Origin: Mitsuaria sp. 7
GTDB lineage: Bacteria > Pseudomonadota > Gammaproteobacteria > Burkholderiales > Burkholderiaceae_C
Direction: 5' to 3'
Length of the DNA stretch: 64,000 nt
Assembly (NCBI RefSeq): GCF_001653795.1
Contig: NZ_CP011514.1
Span: forward strand, 4,956,727 to 5,020,726
The notes under the pieces were generated by a model, which saw nothing but the letters and a program-made list of their open reading frames with translations, did not search any database and was not told where the DNA came from. A program made the position numbers and the translations under genes. Below are positions 24,908 through 33,064 of the stretch, piece after piece. Within the stretch, counting starts at the first letter, position 1. Each line of letters starts with the position of its first letter.

Positions 24908-26447
24908 ACACCGCAATCGCCGTCGACAGGCGCGTCGATTGGTCCTTGAGGCTTTCCGCCGCCGAAGCGGCCTCCTCGACCAGCGCCGCGTTCTGCTGCG
25001 TCATCTGATCGAGCTGACCCACCGCGGCGTTCACCTGGTTGATGCCGTCGCTCTGTTCCTGCGACGCCGCGCGGATCTCGGCAATGATGTCCGTCACCCG
25101 CTGCACGCTGGTCACGATGTCGGTCATGGTGGTGCCGGCATCGCTGACCAGGCGCGAACCCGATTCCACGCGCTCCACGCTCGTGGCGATCAGCGTCTTG
25201 ATCTCCTTGGCCGCCTGCGCGCTGCGCTGCGCCAGCGAGCGCACCTCGCTCGCCACCACCGCGAAGCCGCGGCCCTGCTCGCCCGCGCGTGCCGCTTCCA
25301 CCGCCGCGTTCAGCGCCAGGATGTTGGTCTGGAACGCGATGCCGTCGATCGTGCCGATGATGTCGGCGATGCGCCGCGAGCTGTCGCTGATCTCGCCCAT
25401 CGTCGCCACGACCTGGCCCATCACCGCGCCGCCACGCTGCGCGGTCTCCGCCGCGGAGCCCGCCAGCTGGTTGGCCGTCGTCGCCGCATCCGCGGTCTGC
25501 CGCACCGTGCCCGTCAGCTGCGTCAGCGACGCCGCCGCCTGCTGCAGGTTGGACGCCGTCTGCTCCGTGCGCGCCGACAGGTCCATGTTGCCCGTCGCGA
25601 TCTCCGCACTCGCCGTGCTGATGCTGTCCGTCGAACCGCGCACCTCGCCGATCAGGCGCACCAGCGCGCCTTGCATCTCGCTGAGCGAGCGCAGCAACTG
25701 GCCCGTCTCGTCGCCACCCGCCGTCTCGATGCGTCCGGTCAGGTCGAAGCGCGCGATCGCGTCGGCCACCAGGGCCGCCTGGGCGAGCGGCCGCGTGATC
25801 GACCGCGTCAGCCACACCGCCAAGGCCCCGCCCGCCGCGAGCGCGACCAGCCCGAACAGCACCAAGGCGGTCCGCGCCCGCGCGTTGGTCTCCGCCAGCA
25901 CCTTCAGCGCCGTGTCGAGCTGATCCCGCTGCTGCTGCGCGATCACGCGGATGCTCTCCAGATACGAGGCCGCGGCCGGCTTGAACTGTTCGTCGAAGAG
26001 CTGCTTCGCCTTGGCCGGATCGCCCTGCTTCTTCGCCTCGGTGATCGTGTCGCGCACCTTGATGTAGGCCTTGCGCAGCTCGATCACGCGGTCGAACGCG
26101 GCGCGTTCCTCCGGCGAGTTCAGCAGCTTGTCCATCCGGTTCTGCAGCTCCGTCGACGACTTCGTCGACTCCGCCGCCTGCTCGGCGAAGAAGGTCGCCA
26201 GCGCCGGGTCCGCGCTCACGGCGATGGCCGTCGTGCGCGTGCCGCCGTTGAAGACGTTGCGGTACCAGTCGGAGGCCACCCGCTCGGTGACGATGGTCTC
26301 CTGGTACATGGCTTCCGTCTGCGCCGCCACGCGGCTCAGCCCCAGATAACCCATCGCCGATCCGATCAGCGCAATCACCAGTACCAGGGCCTGGACCAGC
26401 CCCAACCGCCGACCGATGGATCCCCGGACGTTCGTGTTGGACATCAT
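24894..26447 (-). CDS. Methyl-accepting chemotaxis protein
   Basis: 517 aa. A first membrane helix lies near residues 15-32, then a periplasmic helical domain of about 155 residues (4HB-type, with EAMYQETIVTERVASDWYRN), a second helix, HAMP (LTRSITRPLAQA) and the signalling domain with the hairpin tip IAFQTNILALNAAVEAARAG. It controls the CheA kinase at the inner membrane. The start is the ATG at 26447 (second ATG adjacent), with GAGGAGAACGAAC upstream; in-frame codons further up are less likely. It ends without a pentapeptide NWETF-type tail. Ligand unknown. Confidence 0.93.
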   Translation of the reverse strand: MMSNTNVRGSIGRRLGLVQALVLVIALIGSAMGYLGLSRVAAQTEAMYQETIVTERVASDWYRNVFNGGTRTTAIAVSADPALATFFAEQAAESTKSSTELQNRMDKLLNSPEERAAFDRVIELRKAYIKVRDTITEAKKQGDPAKAKQLFDEQFKPAAASYLESIRVIAQQQRDQLDTALKVLAETNARARTALVLFGLVALAAGGALAVWLTRSITRPLAQAALVADAIARFDLTGRIETAGGDETGQLLRSLSEMQGALVRLIGEVRGSTDSISTASAEIATGNMDLSARTEQTASNLQQAAASLTQLTGTVRQTADAATTANQLAGSAAETAQRGGAVMGQVVATMGEISDSSRRIADIIGTIDGIAFQTNILALNAAVEAARAGEQGRGFAVVASEVRSLAQRSAQAAKEIKTLIATSVERVESGSRLVSDAGTTMTDIVTSVQRVTDIIAEIRAASQEQSDGINQVNAAVGQLDQMTQQNAALVEEAASAAESLKDQSTRLSTAIAVFRLT

Positions 26448-26588
26448 GTTCGTTCTCCTCGACACCGGCCCGAAGGGAGATCGGACCGCCATGCGGCGCG
26501 ATGTTGGCACCGGTACCGTACACCGATATCAAGTCGCCGTTAAGACGTCTCTGACCTGTGGAAAGCTTGGCAGAGGCGTGGGCGATCC

Positions 26589-28673
26589 TCAGATGCGCGG
26601 CGTCAGGCGCACTTGAGGGATGGGCTTGAGCGAGCCTACATCCAGCGTGCGCGGCTGTCCCGAGAACTTGCGCGGCGTGGCGGCGCCGAGGCCGTCCAGG
26701 CCGGTGAGGAAACGCGCCGCCTCGGCCCGCAACGCCGACGAGCGCTTGTATCGCGCATCCGTGTCCAGGAGCACCAGCCAGTCCGCTGCCGTGCCGTCGC
26801 GCTCCTCGGCTGCCGTGCCGACGCCGGTGCCAGGTCTTGCGCCCATCGCCGACGTCAGCCCGACGGTCGCCGGCTGCATCACCCCGAGGAAGGTCGTCAG
26901 CCGCGCGCGCCGGTGGCTGTCCCAGCCCGCGCCGCCTTCGACCCCCAACGGATGGAAGCGCGCGACCAGGCGTTGCGCCGCCATGCCGCCCGCCTCTGCC
27001 AACGCGACGATCGTTCCGGCGGGCATGGCGAGGTTGAGTCCACCCTCGTCGGCCCTTTGACTGATCTGGACGATGCGGTCGCGGAAGCCCGGCGTCGGGA
27101 ACAGGATCTCGTCGCGCCAGTTCTGCATCGTGCCGACGATGCTCCACAGGAAGCCGGCCAGTCCCGCCAGCGGCGCCTTCTCTCTCGCCTCCGCCGGGCG
27201 ATGCTCCCAACCGTCGACCAGGTCCGGTTCCGGCCAGTAGCGCAGGCGGCCGCCGCGATCGTCTTCCGGCAGGTAGATCCGCCCACCGTCATTGCCCGGG
27301 TCCTCGGGCCGGATCACGTGGTCCGGATGCGGCGCCTTCAGGTTGACCGCGAAGGTCGGGTGCCGCGGCAGCATCGCGTCGAACAGGTGCAGCGGCATGT
27401 TGCTGCCGATGCCGCCGTCGGAGAACCAGATGCGCGTCGCCCGCAGTCTCAGGCGGCGGCGCTCCGCGGCCGTCGCCGCGGCGCGCGCCTCGGCCTGCGT
27501 GCGCTGGTTGGCCGTGCGCGACCAGTCCACCGCGTACAGCGGCACCGCCGACAGCAGCAACGGGAAGCTCAGGCTCATCCGGATCGCCACCACCACGGGC
27601 AGGTCGCCATGCCGCGGCAGCGAGCGCAGCGCGCGGCCCTGGGCGCTCTCGATCACCGGGCCGTCGTAGCTGCCGTCGAACGGCGCCGCCAGCGCCGCCA
27701 TCACCGCCGGCGGAAACAGCAGTGACCACTCCGTCGGGTCGTAATAGAACATCGGCGTCCCGGGCCGGAACGGGATGCTGTAGACCATCTGCTGGCTGAC
27801 CGCGCTGGTGATCACCTCGAGGTTGATGCGGCGCGTCGCCGGGTCCGGTCCCCACAGGTCGCCGAAGCTCAGCGGCGGTCCGTCGAAGCTCTTGCCGGCC
27901 AGCTCATTGAAGTAGACATGGAGCCAGTCGGTGAGCGCGGTCTGGCCGCCCACCTCACCCGACCCGCCGCGCTCACCACGCGCGCCCTGGTCCGGTTGCG
28001 TCAGACCGCTGCACAGCCCGTAGCCGTTGTCCTTCAGCCCGCGGAGCAGGCTCCTGGCGAAGAGCGCCAGCACCGTGCCGAGCATCGCAGCGCTCACGAG
28101 CGCGACGATCATCGCCAGCCCCACGACCGCGAGCAGCTTCTGCCAGGGGCCGGCGCTCCCGTCGGATGCGAGGAATTGGAGATACGGCACCAGCAGCGCC
28201 GCACCGACGGCGGCCATCGCCAGAACGGCGACGCCGTGCATCGCCACCATTCCGACGAGGACGGAGATCGCCGCCGCGCCCGCAGGCTTGCCGAGCGCCC
28301 GCGTCAGCACGTCGAAGTGGCGGCGCAGCGCGGGCACCGGTTGGAAGAGCGTGAACAGCCGGCTGCGACCGGGGCCAGGTCTTGCGCCAGGGAGCACGGC
28401 GCCGAGTTCTTCCGGCAGTCGGGCCAGGCGCTCGAAGGCGCCGGCATGACCGCGCTGGCGGCCGAGCTCCGCCGCGGCGCTCGCCCCCGCCGCGATCGCG
28501 CCGGCCGACGTGCCGCCGATGTTCTTGAACCGGTACCGATCGGAAAGACCGGCCACCAGCCGCGGATAGATCACGCCGCTGGTGACGCCGCCCTTCATGA
28601 CGAGATCGCAATGACTGACCCCGTCCGCCTCTGACTGCCGCATGTCGTCGCTTCCCAAATCACCCCATGACAC
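26589..28673 (-). CDS. Patatin-like phospholipase with internal membrane segments
   Basis: 694 aa from a GTG at 28673 (GGAG six bases upstream); an ATG at 28643 with GGGAAG is nearly as good. Patatin motifs: oxyanion loop GGVTSG (28-33), G-x-S-x-G with nucleophile S56 in GGTSAGA, and the catalytic Asp in FSDGGIGSN. Between nucleophile and Asp, two long hydrophobic stretches (VLVGMVAMHGVAVLAMAAVG and VVGLAMIVALVSAAMLGTV) predict membrane insertion, making the protein twice the size of simple patatins. Probably a lipid acyl hydrolase at the inner membrane. Upstream of it lies modC, read toward it. Confidence 0.85.
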   Translation of the reverse strand: MSWGDLGSDDMRQSEADGVSHCDLVMKGGVTSGVIYPRLVAGLSDRYRFKNIGGTSAGAIAAGASAAAELGRQRGHAGAFERLARLPEELGAVLPGARPGPGRSRLFTLFQPVPALRRHFDVLTRALGKPAGAAAISVLVGMVAMHGVAVLAMAAVGAALLVPYLQFLASDGSAGPWQKLLAVVGLAMIVALVSAAMLGTVLALFARSLLRGLKDNGYGLCSGLTQPDQGARGERGGSGEVGGQTALTDWLHVYFNELAGKSFDGPPLSFGDLWGPDPATRRINLEVITSAVSQQMVYSIPFRPGTPMFYYDPTEWSLLFPPAVMAALAAPFDGSYDGPVIESAQGRALRSLPRHGDLPVVVAIRMSLSFPLLLSAVPLYAVDWSRTANQRTQAEARAAATAAERRRLRLRATRIWFSDGGIGSNMPLHLFDAMLPRHPTFAVNLKAPHPDHVIRPEDPGNDGGRIYLPEDDRGGRLRYWPEPDLVDGWEHRPAEAREKAPLAGLAGFLWSIVGTMQNWRDEILFPTPGFRDRIVQISQRADEGGLNLAMPAGTIVALAEAGGMAAQRLVARFHPLGVEGGAGWDSHRRARLTTFLGVMQPATVGLTSAMGARPGTGVGTAAEERDGTAADWLVLLDTDARYKRSSALRAEAARFLTGLDGLGAATPRKFSGQPRTLDVGSLKPIPQVRLTPRI

Positions 28674-28704
28674 CTGATTCTCCGGGTCCGGGCGACAGGC
28701 GCTG

Positions 28705-29388
28705 TCAGGATCGTCCGGACTCGACGGTCTGCACCCGGCCGTCGCGCAGCATCACGCGGTGATCGCCGAAGCGCGCGAGATCCTCGGGATCGTGCGTGAT
28801 CATCAGCATCGGCACGCCGACGCGCTCGAGCAGCGTGTCGAGCTCCGCCCGCATGCGGCCTCGCAACTCCGGATCGAGCGCGGAGAACGGCTCGTCCAGC
28901 AGCAGCGCGCGCGGCTCGTTCACCAGCGCGCGGGCCAGCGCGGTGCGCTGGCGCTGTCCGCCGGACAGCTGGTGCGGTCGCTGCTGCGCGACGCGTTCCA
29001 GCTCGAAGGACTGGATCCAGCGGTCGACCGCCTCGCCGCCGTCGTGACGCGAGGGGTTGCGCCAACCGCGCTTCAGCGCGAAGGCGATGTTCTGCCGCAC
29101 CGTGAGTTGCGGGAACAGCGCGTAGTCCTGGAAGAGATAACCCAGCCGCCGCTCGCGGGCCGGCACGTCGATGCGCGACGCGCTGTCGAAGACCGGACGG
29201 CCGTCGATGTAGAGGGTGCCCTCGTCCGGCTTCAGCAGACCGGCGATGGCCTGCAGTGTCAGGCTCTTCCCCGCTCCCGACGGTCCGTAGATGACCGTCC
29301 GCCGTGCGTCGGTGCTGAAGGCGACGTCCAGCTCGAAGCGGCGACCGCCGCCCTCGACGTGCTTGCGGATGCGGACCTCGAAGCTCAT
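28705..29388 (-). CDS. modC: Molybdate ABC transporter ATP-binding protein
   Basis: 227 aa. Walker A GPSGAGKS (35-42), Q-loop in YLFQDYALFP, signature HQLSGGQRQRTALARAL, Walker B ALLLDEPFSALD. The context with modB and modA identifies it. It is short: usual ModC has about 350 aa with a C-terminal molybdate-binding Mop/TOBE domain, which is absent here. The ATG at 29388 overlaps the modB stop (ATGA), so translation is coupled. Confidence 0.9.
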   Translation of the reverse strand: MSFEVRIRKHVEGGGRRFELDVAFSTDARRTVIYGPSGAGKSLTLQAIAGLLKPDEGTLYIDGRPVFDSASRIDVPARERRLGYLFQDYALFPQLTVRQNIAFALKRGWRNPSRHDGGEAVDRWIQSFELERVAQQRPHQLSGGQRQRTALARALVNEPRALLLDEPFSALDPELRGRMRAELDTLLERVGVPMLMITHDPEDLARFGDHRVMLRDGRVQTVESGRS

Positions 29389-30053
29389 GCCGCGCTCCTC
29401 GGCCCGGCCAGCTTGCCGGCGGCCAGCAGCACCACGATGCAGGTCAGCGACACGATCAGCACCAGCAGGTTGGCGGTGTCGTCCTGCCCGGCCTGCACCG
29501 CTTCATAGACGGCGACGGACAAAGTCTGCGTCTTGCCCGGAATGCTGCCCGCGACCATCAGCGTCGCGCCGAACTCGCCCAGCGCACGCGCGAAGGCCAG
29601 CAGCACGCCGGCGAGCACGCCGCGCCACGCCATCGGCAGCGTCACGCGGAAGAACAGCGACCATTCGTTGAGCCCGAGCACGCGGCCCGCGCGCTCCAGC
29701 TGCGGATCGACGCCTTCAAACGCGGCCCGCGCGGACTTCATGACCAGCGGGAAAGCGACGATGGTCGCCGCGATCACCGCGCCCTGCCAGGTGAAGATCA
29801 GGTTGATGCCGAAGGTGTCCCACAGCCAGGCGCCGAGCCAGCCGCGCTTGCCGATGACGACCAGCAGGTAGTAGCCGAGCACGGTCGGCGGCAGCACCAT
29901 CGGCAGGGTCAGCACGGCGTCCAGCAGCTCACGGCCCGGGAAGCGCAGCCGCGCGAGCGCGAAGCCCGCGGCCACGCCGAGGACCAGATTGAGCGCGGTC
30001 GCCCAGCCGGCGACCTTCAGCGACAGCGCGAGCGCGATCCAGGCGGATTCCAC
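29385..30053 (-). CDS. modB: Molybdate ABC transporter permease
   Basis: 222 aa with five to six membrane segments. The conserved permease loop is EFGATLMVAGSIPGKTQTLS, as in ModB. It forms the inner membrane channel for molybdate. It overlaps modC by 4 bp and lies 53 bp downstream of modA, so modABC is one operon. Confidence 0.93.
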   Translation of the reverse strand: MESAWIALALSLKVAGWATALNLVLGVAAGFALARLRFPGRELLDAVLTLPMVLPPTVLGYYLLVVIGKRGWLGAWLWDTFGINLIFTWQGAVIAATIVAFPLVMKSARAAFEGVDPQLERAGRVLGLNEWSLFFRVTLPMAWRGVLAGVLLAFARALGEFGATLMVAGSIPGKTQTLSVAVYEAVQAGQDDTANLLVLIVSLTCIVVLLAAGKLAGPRSAA

Positions 30054-30106
30054 GGGGGACGGCGCTCCTCAGCCGGACGTCGACAGCCGGTCAGCCGGTC
30101 CGCGGC

Positions 30107-30877
30107 TCAGGGCTTCTGGAAGCCGTACTTGGCCAGCACCGCCTGGCCCGGGGCCGAGGCGACGAAGTCCAGGAACTGCTTGCCGCCGTCGGCGTTCGAG
30201 CCGCCGTTGGTGACGGCGATCGGATAGGAGATCGGCGTCTCGGTCGGCACGCTGAACAGGATGCGGACCTTGTCCTTCAGCACGAAGGCGTCGGTCGCGT
30301 AGACGAAACCGGCCTCGGTCTCGCCGCGCGAGACGTAGTCCAGCGCCTGGCGCACGTTCTGCGCGTAGACGGCCTTGGGCTCGAGGGCCGCCCACAGGTT
30401 GGCCTTCTCCAGCGCGGCCTTCGTGTAGCGGCCGGCGGGCACGCCCTCGGGCTTGCCGATGGCGATGCGCTTGACGGTGGGCTGCTGCAGCTCGGCCAGC
30501 GACTTCAGCGTCACGCCGTTCTCCACCGGCGTGATCACGACCAGCGAGTTGCTGACGAAGTTGCGACGCGAGCCGTCGACCAGCAGCTTCTGCTGCTGGG
30601 CCTTGTCCATCGTCTCCTGGTCGGCCGACGCGAAGACGTCGACCGGTGCGCCCTTGGCGATCTGTGCGAGCAGCGCGTCCGACGCGGCGAAGTTGAACTG
30701 GACCTTGGTGCCCGGATGCGCGGCCTCGAAGGCGGGCGCCAATTCCTTGAACGCGTTGGTCAGGCTGGCGGCGGCGGACACGGTGACGTCGGCGGCATGC
30801 GCGAGGCCGGCGGCCATCAGCGCGAGGGTCAGCACCGCGGCGCGGCGAGCGATCTGGACGGGGCGAATCGAGCGCAT
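30107..30877 (-). CDS. modA: Molybdate-binding periplasmic protein
   Basis: 256 aa. Signal peptide RRAAVLTLALMAAGLAHA, mature start ADVTVSAAASLTNAFKELAP (ModA signature); further blocks are FNFAASDALLAQI and YVSRGETEAGFVYATDA. It captures molybdate (or tungstate) and delivers it to ModB. The start is the ATG at 30877 with GAGGGA upstream; the frame stays open upstream through the ModE box, which rules out an earlier start. Confidence 0.95.
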   Translation of the reverse strand: MRSIRPVQIARRAAVLTLALMAAGLAHAADVTVSAAASLTNAFKELAPAFEAAHPGTKVQFNFAASDALLAQIAKGAPVDVFASADQETMDKAQQQKLLVDGSRRNFVSNSLVVITPVENGVTLKSLAELQQPTVKRIAIGKPEGVPAGRYTKAALEKANLWAALEPKAVYAQNVRQALDYVSRGETEAGFVYATDAFVLKDKVRILFSVPTETPISYPIAVTNGGSNADGGKQFLDFVASAPGQAVLAKYGFQKP

Positions 30878-30912
30878 GGCGAGTCCCTCGAAGGGTGGAC
30901 ACAAAGGAGGCT

Positions 30913-30936
30913 CGCAATATATCCCAGGATATTGCG
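30913..30936. promoter_or_regulatory. ModE-type operator upstream of modA
   Basis: Inverted repeat CGCAATAT-N8-ATATTGCG (perfect 8-bp arms), 36 bp upstream of the modA start. It resembles the known ModE consensus, which has CGnTATAT-type half sites. It is likely the site where ModE represses modABC when molybdate is plentiful. Confidence 0.7.
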
Positions 30937-31114
30937 CAGCACGGCGCTCGAACAAGGGCCACCTCGCAGCGCGCACGGCCAAGGCGAAAGCCATGGCCCG
31001 AGGCGCTCGGTGACTCGACGCCGGCGGCGTCGGAGCCCCTTGGAGCGAATTCCGAGCGGCGAGGAGGAGATTGAGCGGAAAGGGGCTCCGACGCTGCCGG
31101 CGTGCGCGCCGATC

Positions 31115-31483
31115 TCAGGACGCGAGCAGCTTCAGCAGCCGCTTGATGTCCGTCTTGCAGGCCGCGAGTGCGCTGTCCTCGATCTGCCGATAGAGCGCGA
31201 CCAGCGCGCGCCCGGAGTCGGTGAGCGCGCTCCCGCCGCCCTTGGCGCCGCCGGCTGCGGTGGCGACGGCGGGCTCCTTGAGCGCTTTGTTGGTTTCGTC
31301 GATCAGGAGCCAGGCGCGGCGGTAGGACATGTCGAGCGACTTGGCGGCCGCGGTGATCGATCCGGTGGCGTCGAGGGCTTCCAGCAGGGCGATCTTGCCG
31401 GGACCGATGGCGATGACATCGCCGACGGTCACGCGCATGCGCAGCTTGAGTTGGGGAGCCTGGGGATCGATCGGGCGGGACAT
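31115..31483 (-). CDS. modE: ModE-type molybdenum-dependent regulator, DNA-binding domain only
   Basis: 122 aa from the ATG at 31483. It has the LysR-like winged helix of ModE (KIALLEALDATGSITAAAKS, then MSYRRAWLLIDETN). Full ModE has about 260 aa with two molybdate-binding Mop domains; these are missing, so molybdate sensing must come from elsewhere or through another protein. It lies 237 bp upstream of modA on the same strand, with the operator palindrome between them. The short form is known in several proteobacteria. Confidence 0.85.
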   Translation of the reverse strand: MSRPIDPQAPQLKLRMRVTVGDVIAIGPGKIALLEALDATGSITAAAKSLDMSYRRAWLLIDETNKALKEPAVATAAGGAKGGGSALTDSGRALVALYRQIEDSALAACKTDIKRLLKLLAS

Positions 31484-31533
31484 GCCGCGATTAGAGCCGA
31501 TCCGACGCGTCCCGCATCGTCGCCGCGGATCGA

Positions 31534-32907
31534 TCAGCAGCGGCCGTGGGACGTCGACAGGGAGGTGCCCCAGACCTTGAAGCAGGCGTCGCCGCCGACC
31601 TCCTGCCGGAAGATGTCGTGCCACGGCGCCCAGACCAGGCCGGTCATGACTTCGGCTGAGGCGGTGGCCTTCGATGCGTGGATCCCGCGGAAGCGGACGG
31701 TCCAGGTCTGTCCCAGCGACAGCGAGCCCGAGGCGTGCCTCTGTTCCCGCCCGCTGCTGTCGACGTAGGTGACATGGAAGCGCGCCACATAGCCGCCGTT
31801 GTTGACGAACCGGATCTCCTGCATGCCCTCCCTCAGATCCCGCGCGATGTCGGCGACAGGCGTCGGCAGCGTGATGGACGCCTCCGAGGGATCGCTTTTG
31901 ACCTCGTCATTCCACTGCACCCGCTCGACCTTCATCGAGGTGCCTGATCCAGGCCGGGTGGTGAACGCGACGTACAGGTGCGTTTGCGGGCTGTCGGCGC
32001 TGGAGAAGAAGGTCCGGATCTTCCCCGGCGGCGGCGGGCTGCCGCCTTCAGGCGCATGGCCGCCCATGAAGAGCGCTCCGACCTCGTATTGTTCGAGCAG
32101 GCTCATGAACGTCAGGAACGACGGGTCCGAGGCGTTGTCCATTCCCCCCGGGTAGAGCACCACGATCGGCAGGCCGGCGGCCCGGGCCTTGCGGAGGTCC
32201 TGAGCCAACCACGGCAATGGCGATATCAGTTCGACGATCTCCGTGCGCGCCTTCTGCCAGATGTAGCGGCTGCTTCGCGCCGCATGCCTCGGCGCGAGGT
32301 TCACCGTCACGAAGTGCACGCCGTTGCGCCGGACGGACCACCCCAGGCTGCCTCGCTGCTCCCGGACGTTCGTGCCGTTGAGGTACTCCCGCACATCGAG
32401 GTCCAGGTTCGCATCGGCCGGCAGATGGCGTTGCAGCACGTCCACGTTGCGATGCAGGCATTCATAGGGACCACAGCCATCGACCTGGTTCTGGTAGTCG
32501 CGATCGCCCAGCGCCAGCAGCGCCGGCATCTCCAGCCGCTTCAGCTCGCCCTCGATGAACGTCCACTGGTCGTCCCGGCCGGATGCCGTGAGGTTGCCGT
32601 TCAAGAACGTCGCGAGCAAGGGTTGATCGCGAGAGCGGCGGTTGATGGCGCCGACCCGCTGACTGATGAAGTGCTCCGCGTCGGCCTTCGGATCGCCCGT
32701 CCGGGACCAGGGACCCCGCGCGGGCTCCGGATAGGCCAGGTTCGACAGGATCGCCACGCTGAAGCGGGTGTCGACGGCCTGCGCCCAGGCGCCGGACGCC
32801 GTGCAGGCCAAGGTGGCGACGATCGCCTGCGCGACGCGGCGCAAACGCCCACGCGCACGCCCGAGGCGGCCGGCGCGTGGGGTCGGGTCTTGTCTGTAGG
32901 AATTCAT
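31534..32907 (-). CDS. Secreted calcineurin-like (probably inactive) phosphoesterase fused to a cytolysin domain-4-like domain
   Basis: 457 aa from the ATG at 32907 (GGAG upstream); signal peptide ending ASGAWA. Residues 48-330 follow the plan of secreted calcineurin-like phosphoesterases (YQNQVDGCGPYECLHRNVDV, RGSLGWSVRRNGVHFVTVN, PWLAQDLRKARAAGLP). The metal-ligand positions look replaced: S-N-L-A (55-58) for S-D-x-H, G-N-L-T (104-107) for G-D-x-T, G-D-R-D (134-137) for G-N-H-D, G-G-H-A for G-H-x-H. Residues 365-457 resemble domain 4 of cholesterol-dependent cytolysins: NNGGYVARFHVTY, MTGLVWAPWHDIF (compare the ECTGLAWEWWR loop) and FKVWGTSL. Membrane binding is inference; no enzyme activity can be claimed. 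Confidence 0.75.
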   Translation of the reverse strand: MNSYRQDPTPRAGRLGRARGRLRRVAQAIVATLACTASGAWAQAVDTRFSVAILSNLAYPEPARGPWSRTGDPKADAEHFISQRVGAINRRSRDQPLLATFLNGNLTASGRDDQWTFIEGELKRLEMPALLALGDRDYQNQVDGCGPYECLHRNVDVLQRHLPADANLDLDVREYLNGTNVREQRGSLGWSVRRNGVHFVTVNLAPRHAARSSRYIWQKARTEIVELISPLPWLAQDLRKARAAGLPIVVLYPGGMDNASDPSFLTFMSLLEQYEVGALFMGGHAPEGGSPPPPGKIRTFFSSADSPQTHLYVAFTTRPGSGTSMKVERVQWNDEVKSDPSEASITLPTPVADIARDLREGMQEIRFVNNGGYVARFHVTYVDSSGREQRHASGSLSLGQTWTVRFRGIHASKATASAEVMTGLVWAPWHDIFRQEVGGDACFKVWGTSLSTSHGRC

Positions 32908-33064
32908 CGGTTCATCTCCGGAAGTCAACGAGGAGATGTCCATGCTCCCGCGCCCGGCGCAGGGGGTCGATGACACAGACCACCCTCCCTGCACAGCCGA
33001 CAACCTGTCGTCTTGCGTCCGACCGACTGATATCGGTCAGGTCCTGCCGAGGATCGGATCAGGA

